From Thermobaculum terrenum ATCC BAA-798 (GTDB taxonomy: Bacteria; Chloroflexota; Chloroflexia; Thermobaculales; Thermobaculaceae): DNA of 64,000 bases. The notes under the pieces were generated by a model. The model made no database searches. It saw only the letters and a list, made by a program, of their open reading frames with translations, and was not told the DNA's origin. The translations under genes were made by a program, and so were the position numbers. Shown here piece after piece: positions 37,951 through 47,548 of this stretch. The stretch's first letter is position 1. Each line of letters opens with the position of its first letter. The stretch is from contig NC_013525.1 in assembly GCF_000025005.1 (NCBI RefSeq), positions 744,001 through 808,000 on the forward strand, read 5' to 3'.

Positions 37951-38622
37951 GTGCAACTACCAGTTTATAACCTAAATGGTGATATAGTTTCTCAGCTAGA
38001 GGTGAGCGATCTCGTATTTGGCATTCAGCCAAATCTTGCCGTCATGCACCAGGCACTGGTGCGTCAACTTGCTAACGCTCGCACTGGCACTCATGACACT
38101 CGTACTCGTGCCGAAGTAAGTGGTGGAGGTCGCAAACCGTGGCGTCAGAAGGGTACAGGTAGGGCTCGCCAGGGTAGCATACGGGCTCCTCAATGGAGGG
38201 GAGGCGGTGTGGTTTTCGGGCCCCACCCCCGCAGCTATGAGCAGAGGATGCCTCGCAAGATGCGTAGATTGGCGCTTCGTAGTGCTCTATCTCAGAAAGT
38301 AGCTGAGGAGAGGTTGTTAGTAGTTACTGGCCTTTCTGAGATAGAACCCCGTACGAAAGCAATGATAGCTGCTCTGGAGAAGCTAGGCCTTGCTGGTCAA
38401 AAGGTACTCATCGCGACTAACGGTCGTAATGAGTCCGTACAGAAGGCAGGGTCTAACCTTCCTAATGTAAAGGTCATACACGCTTCTAATCTAAATATCG
38501 CCGACCTATTGAAGTACGATTATTTATTCTTGGAAGACGGAGCGGTAAATTCCCTACAGGAAATTCTGCTGCGTAGCGTGGGGAAGCGTCGAGCAGCTCA
38601 ATTCACGGAGGCGACTAGCTAA
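37951..38622 (+). CDS. rplD: 50S ribosomal protein L4
   Basis: L4 contacts the exit tunnel; in E. coli it also represses the S10 operon. The region TRTRAEVSGGGRKPWRQKGTGRARQGSIRAPQWRGGG (about residues 52-85) forms the tunnel loop. The frame opens at GTG 37936, but GTG 37951 is preceded by GGAGAGGGAA and gives the usual N-terminus (QLPVYNLNGD), so it is preferred; the protein then has 223 residues. Its stop overlaps the rplW ATG by one base (TAATG). Confidence 0.95.
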   Translation: MQLPVYNLNGDIVSQLEVSDLVFGIQPNLAVMHQALVRQLANARTGTHDTRTRAEVSGGGRKPWRQKGTGRARQGSIRAPQWRGGGVVFGPHPRSYEQRMPRKMRRLALRSALSQKVAEERLLVVTGLSEIEPRTKAMIAALEKLGLAGQKVLIATNGRNESVQKAGSNLPNVKVIHASNLNIADLLKYDYLFLEDGAVNSLQEILLRSVGKRRAAQFTEATS

Positions 38623-38921
38623 TGAATGCCTACGATGTTATCAAGCGACCAGTAATTACAGAGAAGAACACCTTCTTGATGGATCAGGGGCAGTACACTT
38701 TTGAAGTTGACCCTAAGTCTACAAAACATGATGTAAAGGCAGCCGTGGAGGAGATATTCAAGGTCAACGTGCTGGCTGTCAACACGATCAACGTACCATC
38801 TAAGGTCAAGCTTAAGAGGAGAAGAGGCGGTAGGCCAATCGTAGGGAGAACCTCTTCTTGGAAAAAGGCTATCGTCAAGCTTGCTCCTGGTCAGAGAATC
38901 GAGATTTTTGAAGGGGTCTAG
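38622..38921 (+). CDS. rplW: 50S ribosomal protein L23
   Basis: L23 lies at the tunnel exit and docks trigger factor and SRP. The 99-residue protein shows DVIKRPVITEKNTFLMDQGQYTF and VNTINVPSKVKLKRRRGG, the normal N-terminus and the tunnel loop. Translation is coupled to rplD through the TAATG overlap. rplB starts 24 bases later. Confidence 0.97.
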   Translation: MNAYDVIKRPVITEKNTFLMDQGQYTFEVDPKSTKHDVKAAVEEIFKVNVLAVNTINVPSKVKLKRRRGGRPIVGRTSSWKKAIVKLAPGQRIEIFEGV

Positions 38922-38945
38922 AATTACGAGGTAAGGTGAGTCAAG

Positions 38946-39767
38946 ATGCCTATAAAGAAGTATAAGCCGACATCACCAGGAAGAAGGGGCATGACGGTCT
39001 CCACTTTTGAGGAGATCACTAAGGCTGAACCTGAGAAGAGTTTGCTCAAGCCCCTTGTCAAGGAAGCCGGTCGTAACTCTCAGGGTAAGATTACGGTTCG
39101 TCACAGAGGTGGCGGTCATAAGCGGAAGTATAGAGTAATCGACTTCAAGAGAGATAAGTTCGATGTGCCCGGCGTGGTTGTTGCTATAGAATACGACCCA
39201 AATAGGTCTGCCCGTATAGCGCTTATTCAATATGCTGATGGAGAGAAGCGCTACATAATAGCACCAAATGGGCTCCGGGTAGGCGATAGAGTCATGAGCG
39301 GTCCTAATGCTGAGATAAGAGTGGGTAATGCTTTGCCACTGAGCAAGATCCCGATAGGAACTCAGATCCATAACGTTGAGCTCACACCTGGAAAGGGTGG
39401 ACAGCTTGCTAGAAGCGCCGGACAGTCCGCTCAGTTGGTTGCAAGAGAAGGGGATTATGCCACTCTTCGACTGCCTTCGGGTGAGTTTAGGATGGTTAGA
39501 GTTGAATGCATGGCCACCATCGGACAAGTGGGTAATCTGGAACATGAGCTTATAAATATCGGTAAAGCAGGTAGATCCAGGTGGCTCGGCAGGAGGCCCG
39601 TGGTTCGCGGTTCTGTAATGAACCCGAGAGACCATCCGCATGGCGGTGGTGAGGGTAAGGCACCCATCGGAGGTCAACCCAAGACGAAGTGGGGTAAGCC
39701 TGCAATGGGTGTCAAGACTAGAAAATCTAAGCCAAGCGACAAATACATAGTACGTCGCAGGAAGTAA
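38946..39767 (+). CDS. rplB: 50S ribosomal protein L2
   Basis: L2 supports subunit joining and the peptidyl transferase centre. The 273-residue protein begins with the normal [14 protein letters not shown] and ends with the conserved [18 protein letters not shown] loop (histidine about residue 229, linked to peptidyl transferase in E. coli) and a basic tail. A GAGGTAAGG sequence lies upstream. It overlaps long open frames on the opposite strand, which are shadows. Confidence 0.98.
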   Translation: MPIKKYKPTSPGRRGMTVSTFEEITKAEPEKSLLKPLVKEAGRNSQGKITVRHRGGGHKRKYRVIDFKRDKFDVPGVVVAIEYDPNRSARIALIQYADGEKRYIIAPNGLRVGDRVMSGPNAEIRVGNALPLSKIPIGTQIHNVELTPGKGGQLARSAGQSAQLVAREGDYATLRLPSGEFRMVRVECMATIGQVGNLEHELINIGKAGRSRWLGRRPVVRGSVMNPRDHPHGGGEGKAPIGGQPKTKWGKPAMGVKTRKSKPSDKYIVRRRK

Positions 39768-39780
39768 GGGGGTTCTGCCT

Positions 39781-40065
39781 ATGTCTAGGAGTACAAAGAA
39801 GGGACCATTTGTAGATCCCAAGCTGTTGAAGAAGATACAAGAGATGAATGCTCGTGGAGAGCGCCGTATTATCAGGACTTGGTCGAGAGCTAGCACCATC
39901 TTTCCTGATATGGTTGGTCATACGATAGCTGTCCATGATGGGCGTAGGCATGTCCCCATTTATATAACTGAAAATATGGTGGGTCATAAGCTTGGAGAGT
40001 TTGCACCAACCCGTACTTTCAGGGGACATGGTGGTGCGACGGAAAGATCTACTAGGTTGAAGTAG
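39781..40065 (+). CDS. rpsS: 30S ribosomal protein S19
   Basis: S19 pairs with S13 in the 30S head. The 94-residue protein has [17 protein letters not shown] at the start, [24 protein letters not shown] in the centre and [14 protein letters not shown] near the end, all conserved. It starts 13 bases after rplB with a short GGGGG binding site. Confidence 0.97.
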   Translation: MSRSTKKGPFVDPKLLKKIQEMNARGERRIIRTWSRASTIFPDMVGHTIAVHDGRRHVPIYITENMVGHKLGEFAPTRTFRGHGGATERSTRLK

Positions 40066-40075
40066 GGTTTGCGAG

Positions 40076-40408
40076 ATGAAAGTAAGAGCTACAACCAGAT
40101 ATGTGAGGACTTCGCCTAGAAAGGCGCGCCTGGTAGCAGATGTGATAAGAGGTAAGTCGGTAGGAGAAGCCCTTGCCATTCTTCGCTATACTAATAAGGC
40201 TGTGGCAAGGGATTTCGATAAGCTTCTACGCTCTGCTATAGCTAACGCAGAAAACAACTACGAGCTGGACGCGGATACTCTCTACGTTGCAGAGGTTTAT
40301 GCCGACGATGGCCCGAGGTTTAAGAGATGGCGTCCAGCAAGCAGAGGTAGAGCACATCCATATGTCAAGCGCACATCACACCTTACAGTAGTGCTTGATC
40401 AGAGATAA
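40076..40408 (+). CDS. rplV: 50S ribosomal protein L22
   Basis: L22 lines the exit tunnel with a long beta-hairpin. The 110-residue protein shows RTSPRKARLVADVIRGKSVGEAL and, at the hairpin, DDGPRFKRWRPASRGRAHPYVKRTSH; mutations in this hairpin give macrolide resistance in other bacteria, and no deletion is seen here. It begins 10 bases after rpsS. Confidence 0.97.
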   Translation: MKVRATTRYVRTSPRKARLVADVIRGKSVGEALAILRYTNKAVARDFDKLLRSAIANAENNYELDADTLYVAEVYADDGPRFKRWRPASRGRAHPYVKRTSHLTVVLDQR

Positions 40409-40435
40409 AGCGGAGATCAGGTAGGAGGAACAGTT

Positions 40436-41116
40436 TTGGGTAGAAAAGTAAACCCTATAGGATTTAGGCTCGGAGGCATAAAGACTTGGGAGAGCAGGTG
40501 GTTTGCTGAGCGTAACTACACTCAGCAACTGCACGAGGACATAAAGATTAGATCGACAGTCTTCAACAGACTGTCGAACGCTGGCATATCTCATGTTGTC
40601 ATAAGTAGATCGGGCGACGATCTCAACGTTACAGTCTACACCGCTAAACCTGGAGTGGTTATAGGTAAAGGCGGTGCTACGGTGGATGCTCTGCGTACCG
40701 AGTTGGAAAATATGACTGGAAAGAAGGTAACGCTCAACATTGAAGAAGTGAGACAGCCTGAATTGGATGCTCAGCTTGTTGCTGATAGTATCGCAGAGCA
40801 GATAAGCAAGAGAGTGTCCTATAAGAGGGCTATGAAGCAAGCCGTACAGAGGGCTATGCGTGCTGGAGCTAAGGGCATAAAAATCAGGGTTTCAGGACTG
40901 GTTGGAGGCCCCTCTAGCATGTCGAGATCGATCGTTGAGATAGACGGTCGTGTGCCACTGCAAACCATCCGAGCCGACATCGACTACGCCCAAGTACATG
41001 CTTATACACCTGGAGGTCGTATAGGCGTCAAAGTCTGGATTTATAAGGGTGATGTGCTACCTGAAGCAGAAACTTCAGGCCAGGCTGCTACCACAGAGCT
41101 GGTAGGCTCTAGGTAG
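40436..41116 (+). CDS. rpsC: 30S ribosomal protein S3
   Basis: S3 forms part of the mRNA entry channel. The N-terminal KH domain includes [14 protein letters not shown] (about residues 72-85), followed by the conserved C-terminal domain [15 protein letters not shown] and [25 protein letters not shown]. The 226-residue protein ends in a short polar tail. The start is TTG with TAGGAGGAA 6 bases upstream, so the TTG is well supported. Confidence 0.97.
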   Translation: MGRKVNPIGFRLGGIKTWESRWFAERNYTQQLHEDIKIRSTVFNRLSNAGISHVVISRSGDDLNVTVYTAKPGVVIGKGGATVDALRTELENMTGKKVTLNIEEVRQPELDAQLVADSIAEQISKRVSYKRAMKQAVQRAMRAGAKGIKIRVSGLVGGPSSMSRSIVEIDGRVPLQTIRADIDYAQVHAYTPGGRIGVKVWIYKGDVLPEAETSGQAATTELVGSR

Positions 41117-41148
41117 TGGCTAGTAAGCGTTGGAGGAGCTAAGTAATT

Positions 41149-41583
41149 ATGTTGATGCCTAAGAGAGTCAAATATCGTAAACCCCATAGGGGTGAAACTA
41201 ACGAACAGACTGCTTCCAGAGGTACAACGGTTGCTTTTGGAGAGTTTGGTTTGCAGGCACTTGAAGCTGCCTGGATAGACAATAGGCAGATAGAGGCTGC
41301 CCGGCGCGCTATAACTCACCATGTCAAGCGTGGTGGTAAGGTCTGGATAAGAATATTCCCTGATAAAGCCATTACTGCTAAGCCTGCAGAGACAAGAATG
41401 GGTAGCGGCAAGGGTTCACCCGATCGATGGGTGGCGGTTGTCCGTCCAGGAAGAGTCCTCTTTGAGATAGCAGGTGTACGCAGAGAGGTGGCTGAAGAAG
41501 CTCTAAGGCTCGCAGGGCATAAACTTCCCGTAAAGACCAGAATCGTTGAGCGGGAAGGCGGAGTAGTAGAAACAAGTGAATAG
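41149..41583 (+). CDS. rplP: 50S ribosomal protein L16
   Basis: L16 helps position tRNA in the A site of the 50S subunit. The 144-residue protein contains [13 protein letters not shown], then [26 protein letters not shown] and [33 protein letters not shown], the signature region. ATG 41149 and ATG 41155 are both possible; the first is 13 bases from GGAGG and is chosen. rpmC follows after 18 bases. Confidence 0.97.
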   Translation: MLMPKRVKYRKPHRGETNEQTASRGTTVAFGEFGLQALEAAWIDNRQIEAARRAITHHVKRGGKVWIRIFPDKAITAKPAETRMGSGKGSPDRWVAVVRPGRVLFEIAGVRREVAEEALRLAGHKLPVKTRIVEREGGVVETSE

Positions 41584-41601
41584 AGGAGTTGAGCTGGTAA
41601 A

Positions 41602-41793
41602 ATGAGGGCTTCAGAACTTAGACAGATGGATGATGCCGCGCTCAAGCAGCAACTGCAAGACGCCAAGCAGGAACTATTTAATCTTAGGTTTCAGCTGGCT
41701 ACAGGCAAGTCCGTCAATACCGCCAGAATAAGGCTTCTAAAGAAGGATATAGCGAGGATACTAACTATACTACGTGAGCGTCGTGGACGGTAG
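41602..41793 (+). CDS. rpmC: 50S ribosomal protein L29
   Basis: L29 sits beside L23 at the tunnel exit. The 63-residue helical protein shows [18 protein letters not shown] and [20 protein letters not shown], the family signature. It lies between rplP and rpsQ, 8 bases before the latter, in standard order. Confidence 0.95.
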   Translation: MRASELRQMDDAALKQQLQDAKQELFNLRFQLATGKSVNTARIRLLKKDIARILTILRERRGR

Positions 41794-41801
41794 GAGTTCA
41801 T

Positions 41802-42059
41802 ATGGGAGAGCAAGGTAGAAGGCAAATAAAGGTCGGACAGGTAGTTAGCGACAAGATGGACAAAACTGTAGTCGTCGCAGTCACCTACCTCAAGAAGCAC
41901 CCCCTTTATCACAAGACTGTGCGTAGGGTGCGTCGATTCAAAGCACATGATGAGAACAATGAGGCCAAGGTGGGTGACATTGTGAGGATCATTGAATCTC
42001 GCCCTCTAAGCAAAGAGAAGAGATGGCGGGTATTAAACATTCTGGAGAGAGGCAAGTAA
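41802..42059 (+). CDS. rpsQ: 30S ribosomal protein S17
   Basis: S17 is an early-binding OB-fold protein of the 30S body. The 85-residue sequence has [32 protein letters not shown] and a central [29 protein letters not shown], which is the RNA-binding face. The start ATG follows TAGGAG. Its stop is one base from the rplN start. Confidence 0.96.
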   Translation: MGEQGRRQIKVGQVVSDKMDKTVVVAVTYLKKHPLYHKTVRRVRRFKAHDENNEAKVGDIVRIIESRPLSKEKRWRVLNILERGK

Positions 42060-42060
42060 G

Positions 42061-42429
42061 ATGATCCAGCCGCAGACTAGATTGCGTGTCGCAGACAACA
42101 CGGGTGCCCGCGAGATCATGTGCATCCGTGTCCTTGGAGGCTCAAATCGCAAGACCGCCTCTGTAGGTGATGTAATCATCGCATCTGTCAAGCAAGCCCA
42201 ACCTAATGGGGCTGTCAAGAAGGGTGATGTTGTGCGCGCTGTCATAGTGAGGACTGCGCAGCCTATAGCTCGGGAAGATGGTTCTTATATCAGGTTTGAC
42301 GATAACGCAGCAGTGCTTATAAATCAGCAGGGTAACCCAAGAGGAACAAGAATATTTGGTCCTGTAGCTAGAGAACTCCGAGAGAAGAACTTCAGCAGAA
42401 TCATCAGCCTAGCTCCTGAAGTGCTCTAA
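42061..42429 (+). CDS. rplN: 50S ribosomal protein L14
   Basis: L14 forms an inter-subunit bridge and binds silencing factor RsfS in other bacteria. The 122-residue protein begins [20 protein letters not shown], with the signature [12 protein letters not shown] and the ending [12 protein letters not shown]. It starts one base after rpsQ, which implies translational coupling. Confidence 0.97.
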   Translation: MIQPQTRLRVADNTGAREIMCIRVLGGSNRKTASVGDVIIASVKQAQPNGAVKKGDVVRAVIVRTAQPIAREDGSYIRFDDNAAVLINQQGNPRGTRIFGPVARELREKNFSRIISLAPEVL

Positions 42430-42433
42430 TTTA

Positions 42434-42463
42434 TTGGCGCAAGCAGTTTGACTTGTATATAAT
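42434..42463 (+). promoter_or_regulatory. Weak internal promoter candidate before rplX
   Basis: The 74-base gap between rplN and rplX is the longest in the spc block. It holds a perfect TATAAT (42458-42463) with a poor -35 (TTGGCG, 42434-42439) 18 bases upstream. It may give extra transcription of the downstream genes, but A/T-rich sequence can match by chance. Confidence 0.3.
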
Positions 42464-42503
42464 AATATCTTGTGCCCGACAATAATTGACTGAGGTATTG
42501 GCA

Positions 42504-42821
42504 GTGAGAATAAAGAGAGGCGATGAAGTTTTGGTCATCGCCGGCAAGGATAAGGGCAAAAGGGGCGTAGTAAGAAGATCGATCCCTTCCGAGAACCGAG
42601 TGGTTGTGGAAGGGGTCAACATTGTTAAGAAGCATCAGCGAGGCCGCCCCGGAGTCCAACAGGCCGGCATAATTGAGATGGAAAGCCCTATACATGTAAG
42701 CAACGTAATGGCTGTATGCCCTCATTGTGGTGCGCCAACTAGAGTTGCTATCAAGAGGGATGAGAAGGGTCATAAGACTAGATACTGCCGAAGATGTAAC
42801 GAAAGTATTGAGAGAAGCTAG
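42504..42821 (+). CDS. rplX: 50S ribosomal protein L24
   Basis: L24 starts 50S assembly. The KOW motif VRIKRGDEVLVIAGKDKGKRGVV is at the N-terminus, and the C-terminus has a zinc ribbon (CPHCGAP then CRRCNES), the C+ form. The frame is open six codons upstream to a TTG at 42486, but GTG 42504 is chosen: TGAGG lies 9 bases before it and the KOW domain starts at once. The protein then has 105 residues. Confidence 0.94.
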   Translation: MRIKRGDEVLVIAGKDKGKRGVVRRSIPSENRVVVEGVNIVKKHQRGRPGVQQAGIIEMESPIHVSNVMAVCPHCGAPTRVAIKRDEKGHKTRYCRRCNESIERS

Positions 42822-42831
42822 GGGGTTATAG

Positions 42832-43386
42832 GTGGTACCTAGACTCAAGCAATTGTATAAAGAACAAGTGGTACCTGCTTTGCAAAGGGAGTTCAATTAT
42901 TCTAATCCCATGCAGGTACCTAAGATAGAAAAAGTAGTCCTCAATATAGGTCTGGGAGAGGCAACTCAGAACCCCAGAGCCTTGGATGCTGCGTCTGCTG
43001 ATCTTGCAGCCATAACGGGCCAAAAGCCGGTCATTACGAGAGCTAGGAAGAGCATAGCTCAGTTTAAGATCAGGCAGGGTAACCCAATAGGGGTTATGGT
43101 TACTCTTAGAGGCGATAGGGCCTGGGAATTCCTAGACCGTCTTATCAACATTGCTTTGCCTCAGATAAGAGATTTCAGAGGGGTTTCTGCCAGGTCTTTT
43201 GATGGTAGAGGTAACTATACATTGGGGCTCAGGGAACAGGTGGTTTTCCCTGAGATAGATTACGACAAGATAGACAAGATAAGAGGTCTTGAGGTCAGTA
43301 TAGTTACAACTGCTAAAACTGATGAGGAAGCAAGGAGGCTTCTTGAGCTTCTTGGTATGCCTTTCCGAAGGCAACAAGCTGCATAG
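42832..43386 (+). CDS. rplE: 50S ribosomal protein L5
   Basis: L5 binds 5S rRNA in the central protuberance. The 184-residue protein shows [18 protein letters not shown], then [21 protein letters not shown] and [17 protein letters not shown], all conserved, and [14 protein letters not shown] near the end. It starts with GTG after AGGGGG. It lies between rplX and rpsZ. Confidence 0.97.
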   Translation: MVPRLKQLYKEQVVPALQREFNYSNPMQVPKIEKVVLNIGLGEATQNPRALDAASADLAAITGQKPVITRARKSIAQFKIRQGNPIGVMVTLRGDRAWEFLDRLINIALPQIRDFRGVSARSFDGRGNYTLGLREQVVFPEIDYDKIDKIRGLEVSIVTTAKTDEEARRLLELLGMPFRRQQAA

Positions 43387-43408
43387 TCTATTGAATAGGG
43401 AGGCTTAA

Positions 43409-43594
43409 TTGGCAAGGAAAGCTCTTATAGTAAAGGCTTCACGCCCACCAAAATACAAGACCAGAGCTTACAACAGATGTAAGCTCTGCGGTAGGCCCAG
43501 GGCCTATATTAGAAAGTTTGGTATGTGCAGAATATGTTTCAGGGAACTGGCGTCTAAGGGGCAAATCCCTGGAGTGATCAAGGCTAGTTGGTAG
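43409..43594 (+). CDS. rpsZ: 30S ribosomal protein S14, zinc-binding type (S14Z)
   Basis: This short S14 (61 residues) has the zinc site [10 protein letters not shown]...CRICFRELA, with the four cysteines at about residues 24, 27, 40 and 43. It is the zinc-dependent C+ form found in Gram-positive bacteria, deinococci and Chloroflexota rather than the longer E. coli form. The TTG start follows AGGGAGG. No zinc-free paralogue is in the window. Confidence 0.96.
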   Translation: MARKALIVKASRPPKYKTRAYNRCKLCGRPRAYIRKFGMCRICFRELASKGQIPGVIKASW

Positions 43595-43602
43595 GAGAAG
43601 TG

Positions 43603-44007
43603 ATGGGAACAACAACTGATCCAATTGCTGATATGCTGACAAGATTGCGTAATGCATCTCAGGCACGCCATAAGGTGGTGGCACTACCTTCCTCTAAGAT
43701 GAAGGAAGCTATTGCTAGGATCCTAAAGGAGGAAGGCTATATCGAGGACTACCAGGTTGTTCCTGGTAAGGGTAATCAGCCTGAAATAAGGATCACTCTT
43801 CGATACGATCAGGATAGACAGCCAGTCATAAGGGGTATAAAGAGGATTAGTAAGCCAGGTTTGCGCATCTATACCAAGCGTAGTCAGATCCCAAGACCTC
43901 TTAGTGGCCTAGGCACAGCCATCCTATCAACCCCCAAGGGGGTTATGTCTGGGCGCCAGGCCTATAGGCAAGGTGTAGGTGGCGAGATAATCTGCTACGT
44001 CTGGTAA
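43603..44007 (+). CDS. rpsH: 30S ribosomal protein S8
   Basis: S8 binds the 16S central domain and represses the spc operon in E. coli. The protein begins [21 protein letters not shown] and ends with the conserved [19 protein letters not shown] region and GGEIICYVW. The frame is open from TTG 43588, inside the end of rpsZ, but ATG 43603 has TAGGAGAAG just upstream and gives the normal start, so it is preferred (134 residues). Confidence 0.96.
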   Translation: MGTTTDPIADMLTRLRNASQARHKVVALPSSKMKEAIARILKEEGYIEDYQVVPGKGNQPEIRITLRYDQDRQPVIRGIKRISKPGLRIYTKRSQIPRPLSGLGTAILSTPKGVMSGRQAYRQGVGGEIICYVW

Positions 44008-44026
44008 ATCGCAAGGAGTTGGAGAG

Positions 44027-44581
44027 ATGTCTCGAATAGGTAATGCTCCCATACAGATACCGTCTGGCGTGGATGTTACTGTACAGGATGGAGAGGTTAT
44101 AGTAAAGGGACCTAAGGGTGAGCTAAGGCAGAAGATAGTTGGGGAGATTGAAGTTATCCGTGAGGACTCCACCTTGCGGGTCGTTCGTAAATCTGATGAA
44201 AAATATCATAGGTCTCTCCATGGTCTCACCAGGACTCTTATAAACAACATGATAATTGGTGTTACTCAAGGTTTTCGTAAGGATCTTGAGATAAGCGGTG
44301 TTGGTTACAGGGCTACCAAGGAGGGAGACTCTTTGGTGCTATCTGTTGGGTACTCTCATCCTGTAAGATTGCAGCCCCCTCAAGGCATAACTTATGTAGT
44401 TGAGAGCCCCACGCGCATAAGTGTGCAGGGTATTGACAAGCAGCTAGTGGGGGCTGAGGCAGCACGCATACGGTCTGTGCGAGAACCGGAACCCTATAAG
44501 GGTAAAGGAATCAAGTACGTCGACGAAGTCATCAGGAGAAAGGCTGGTAAGGCCGGCAAGGCTGGTGGCGGTCGACGATAA
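44027..44581 (+). CDS. rplF: 50S ribosomal protein L6
   Basis: L6 lies near the factor-binding site. The 184-residue protein begins [16 protein letters not shown] and has the duplicated fold; the second half carries the signature [25 protein letters not shown] near residues 155-179. The tail is glycine/lysine rich. A GGAGAG site precedes the ATG. Confidence 0.97.
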   Translation: MSRIGNAPIQIPSGVDVTVQDGEVIVKGPKGELRQKIVGEIEVIREDSTLRVVRKSDEKYHRSLHGLTRTLINNMIIGVTQGFRKDLEISGVGYRATKEGDSLVLSVGYSHPVRLQPPQGITYVVESPTRISVQGIDKQLVGAEAARIRSVREPEPYKGKGIKYVDEVIRRKAGKAGKAGGGRR

Positions 44582-44596
44582 GGGTGAAAGGGATAA

Positions 44597-44974
44597 ATGA
44601 GAGCAGCGAAGTACGTTGGTAAAAAGCTTTCTCCTCGTCAAAAGCGTCATATAAGGGTCAGAGGGAAAGTAAATGGTACGCCCGAACGACCCAGGTTGAA
44701 CGTGTTTAGAAGCGCAAAGCATATTTATGCTCAAATTATCGATGACACTATAGGCCATACCCTGGTGGCAGCATCTACTTTGGAGCCTGAGATCAGGAGC
44801 AAGATGGCTCAACTAACCAAAGTAGAGGAAGCTAGAGAGGTGGGGAAGCTCGTAGCAGAGCGTGCGAAGGCTAAGGGTATAAGCAAGGTAGTATTTGATC
44901 GTGGTGGTTGGCTGTACCATGGCAGGGTAAAGGCCTTGGCAGAAGCCGCAAGAGAAGCAGGACTTGATTTCTAG
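44597..44974 (+). CDS. rplR: 50S ribosomal protein L18
   Basis: L18 binds 5S rRNA. The 125-residue protein shows [34 protein letters not shown] and the C-terminal [28 protein letters not shown], both normal. It begins 15 bases after rplF and ends 9 bases before rpsE. Confidence 0.97.
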   Translation: MRAAKYVGKKLSPRQKRHIRVRGKVNGTPERPRLNVFRSAKHIYAQIIDDTIGHTLVAASTLEPEIRSKMAQLTKVEEAREVGKLVAERAKAKGISKVVFDRGGWLYHGRVKALAEAAREAGLDF

Positions 44975-44983
44975 GAGGTCAAA

Positions 44984-45556
44984 GTGCCCCGTAAACGCAT
45001 AGATTCGAATCAACTTGAAAATCTGACCGAAAGGGTAGTGCAGATAAACCGTGTGGCGAAAGTCCATGCTGGTGGAAGACACTTCAGCTTCAGCTCTGTG
45101 GTCGTTGTTGGCGATGGACAGGGCCATGTGGGGGTAGGTTTGGGGCACGCGAGTGAGGTGCCCGAGTCTATTCGTAAGGGCGCGGAGGATGCCAAGAAGA
45201 ACATGATAGAGGTGCCTATACACAACGGCACTATTCCTCATGAGATAACGGTCAAGTACGGAGCGTCTAAGGTGCTACTCAAACCAGCAGCGCCTGGTAC
45301 TGGTGTAGTTGCAGGGGCCAGTGTACGTGCCGTTATGGAGGCTGCTGGTATCAGAGATGTTCTAACTAAATCCCTGGGTAGCAATAACCCAGTCAACCTT
45401 ACTCGTGCCGCTCTCAAAGGGTTGTCTCTAATGAGATCACGTGAACAGATTATGGCTCAGAGAAGAAGAGTTTCTACATCTAATCAAAAGAGCGGTAATA
45501 ATGGCTCTAGTGCAGTTAATAATGGCCAATCAACGGAGGCTCAGAATGGCCAATAA
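44984..45556 (+). CDS. rpsE: 30S ribosomal protein S5
   Basis: S5 lines the mRNA entrance and affects accuracy. The N-terminal domain has [27 protein letters not shown] and the second domain [29 protein letters not shown]. After about residue 160 there is a low-complexity tail rich in N, S, G and Q, longer than in E. coli. The GTG start follows TAGGAGG. Its 3' end overlaps rpmD by 11 bases. Confidence 0.97.
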   Translation: MPRKRIDSNQLENLTERVVQINRVAKVHAGGRHFSFSSVVVVGDGQGHVGVGLGHASEVPESIRKGAEDAKKNMIEVPIHNGTIPHEITVKYGASKVLLKPAAPGTGVVAGASVRAVMEAAGIRDVLTKSLGSNNPVNLTRAALKGLSLMRSREQIMAQRRRVSTSNQKSGNNGSSAVNNGQSTEAQNGQ

Positions 45557-45734
45557 GTTGAGAATAACCCTGAAAAGGTCTCTAATCGATAGAACTCCAA
45601 AGCAGAGAGCTACCGTTAAGTCTCTTGGTTTAAGGCGTATCGGCTCTGTAGTAGAGAAACCTGATACCCCTGTTTTTAGGGGTATGATTAGGAAAGTTCA
45701 GCACATGGTTTCTGTTGAGGAAATCAAAGAATAA
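45546..45734 (+). CDS. rpmD: 50S ribosomal protein L30
   Basis: L30 is a small protein of the 50S subunit. The 62-residue protein begins [20 protein letters not shown] and has the signature [19 protein letters not shown]. The frame is open 35 codons upstream, but that part overlaps rpsE; ATG 45546 gives the normal start, with GGAGG a few bases upstream. Confidence 0.95.
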   Translation: MANKLRITLKRSLIDRTPKQRATVKSLGLRRIGSVVEKPDTPVFRGMIRKVQHMVSVEEIKE

Positions 45735-45756
45735 ATTTGGGAGTGTAAGAGGGAAA

Positions 45757-46218
45757 GTGAAGCAGAACGAATTGCGTCCACCTGTCGGTGCTCACAAAGA
45801 TAGGAAGCGTGTCGGAAGAGGTACGGGATCTGGTCATGGTAAGACTGCTGGGAGGGGTACCAAGGGTCAGAAAGCTCGTACCGGCAATGATCTGAGGATA
45901 GGGTTTGAAGGCGGACAGAATCCTCTGATACAAAGGATGCCTTTCAAGCGTGGTTTTACAAATCCTAACAGGAAGGAATATAAAGTCTTCAACCTCTCTG
46001 ACCTGCAGCGTTTTCCCTCAATAAGTGAGTTCACTCCAGAGGTCTTTGTAGATCTAGGGCTCGTACCTAGAAAGAAGTTGGAGAGAGGTGACCTGCTTGT
46101 AAAGGTTTTGGGCGAGGGAGAGATTGATAGAGCCATAACCGTCAAGGTACATAAGGTCTCTGCCAGCGCCAAAGAGAAAATCGAGGCTGCTGGAGGTCGT
46201 GTAGAGGAACTGATATAG
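45757..46218 (+). CDS. rplO: 50S ribosomal protein L15
   Basis: L15 is a late-assembly protein of the 50S core. The region KRVGRGTGSGHGKTAGRGTKGQKARTG (about residues 17-43) is the Gly-rich signature, followed by FEGGQNPLIQRMPFKRGF. The frame opens at a TTG (45715) within rpmD; GTG 45757, preceded by AAGAGGGAAA and followed by the usual KQNELRPPVGA, is the better start (153 residues). Confidence 0.93.
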   Translation: MKQNELRPPVGAHKDRKRVGRGTGSGHGKTAGRGTKGQKARTGNDLRIGFEGGQNPLIQRMPFKRGFTNPNRKEYKVFNLSDLQRFPSISEFTPEVFVDLGLVPRKKLERGDLLVKVLGEGEIDRAITVKVHKVSASAKEKIEAAGGRVEELI

Positions 46219-46220
46219 AG

Positions 46221-47522
46221 ATGTTGCAAGCACTTGTTAATGCCTGGAGGCTACCAGATCTTAGACGTCGCATACTATTCACCCTGGGTATACTAGTTAT
46301 ATTCAGAGCGTTGGCTCAGATAACAATCCCGGGTGTGGATCTTGAGAGGTTGAGGAATCTTTTTGAGCAGAATCAGACGCTCAATCTCCTCAACATATTC
46401 TCAGGAGGCACCATACGTCACTTCTCCATAGTGGCTATGGGTGTTTATCCATATATAACAGCAAGCATAATAATGCAGCTTTTGATACCCGTTATCCCTA
46501 GCCTTATGGAATTGTCTAAGGAGGGGGGAGAACAGGGACGTATCAAGATCAACCAGTATACACATTATCTAACTGTACCGCTTGCTGCCCTCCAGGCTTA
46601 TGGTCAGGCATCTCTATTACACTCGCAAGGTGTCATACCGGAATTTGGGCTGTTTGGTCCAAGCTGGCTTACAACCCTATCGCTGATCGCTTCCATGACT
46701 GCTGGCACCATGCTGCTAGTCTGGATGGGAGAGCTTATAACTGAGCAAGGTATTGGGAACGGCGTATCAATCATCATATTTGGTGGTATAGTCGCGAACC
46801 TGCCAAGCATAGCTGGTCAGGTCCTTAGTGGTGGGACTGCATTCATTAGCTTTTTCCAGATCTTAGCAATAGTAGTAGTAACTGTTATCACTATTGCTGG
46901 AATAGTTCTGATAACTCTAGGGGAGAGGAGAATACCTATACAGTATACACGTCGTGTGCGTGGTGCCAGGATAGTACGCGGTGGAGGTAGCACCCACCTC
47001 CCACTAAGAGTTAACTATGCCGGTATGATCCCGTTGATATTTGCTATTTCAATCATGATCTTTCCTAGCACTGTAGCTAGCTTTTTCCTTGGTGCTCGTA
47101 GCCAGATAATTAGGGATATAGCACAGTGGGTTCAGGCTACCTTCAATCCAGAATCTTTGCTGTACCAGGTTGGCTACTTCTTCCTGGTGGTGGTCTTTAC
47201 TTACTTCTACACAATGGTCATATTCCAGCAGCAGAACATTCCAGAAAACCTGCAGAGGCAAGGAGGGTTCATTCCTGGTATACGTCCAGGCAGACCAACT
47301 GCGGTGTATCTGCAGAAGGTACTGAATAGGATAACCCTTATAGGTGCTCTCTTCCTTGGATTCGTGGCGATATTGCCCTGGCTAGTTGGAATCGTCACGG
47401 GATTGAATAATGTGCTGATAAGCAGCACTGCGCTCCTGATAGTAGTAGGAGTGGCTATAGACACGATGAGGCAGCTAGAAGCCCAGCTGCTGATGAGACG
47501 ATATGAGGGCTTCATAAAGTAA
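46221..47522 (+). CDS. secY: Preprotein translocase subunit SecY
   Basis: SecY is the channel of the Sec system. The 433-residue protein has ten predicted membrane segments, starting with LFTLGILVIFRALAQITIPG. The signature GVYPYITASIIMQLL (about residues 74-88) and the cytoplasmic loop QYTRRVRGARIVRGG (about 235-250) are conserved, as is the segment near the end LIVVGVAIDTMRQLEAQLLMRRYEGF. It begins 2 bases after rplO and is followed by adk. Confidence 0.97.
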   Translation: MLQALVNAWRLPDLRRRILFTLGILVIFRALAQITIPGVDLERLRNLFEQNQTLNLLNIFSGGTIRHFSIVAMGVYPYITASIIMQLLIPVIPSLMELSKEGGEQGRIKINQYTHYLTVPLAALQAYGQASLLHSQGVIPEFGLFGPSWLTTLSLIASMTAGTMLLVWMGELITEQGIGNGVSIIIFGGIVANLPSIAGQVLSGGTAFISFFQILAIVVVTVITIAGIVLITLGERRIPIQYTRRVRGARIVRGGGSTHLPLRVNYAGMIPLIFAISIMIFPSTVASFFLGARSQIIRDIAQWVQATFNPESLLYQVGYFFLVVVFTYFYTMVIFQQQNIPENLQRQGGFIPGIRPGRPTAVYLQKVLNRITLIGALFLGFVAILPWLVGIVTGLNNVLISSTALLIVVGVAIDTMRQLEAQLLMRRYEGFIK

Positions 47523-47548
47523 GAAATTTATTGTTTTGGGGTTGGATA

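Noticed and set aside
38973-39899. 308-codon minus-strand open frame opposite rplB and rpsS
   Set aside because: It covers two conserved ribosomal protein genes, has no Shine-Dalgarno sequence and resembles no protein; it is a shadow.
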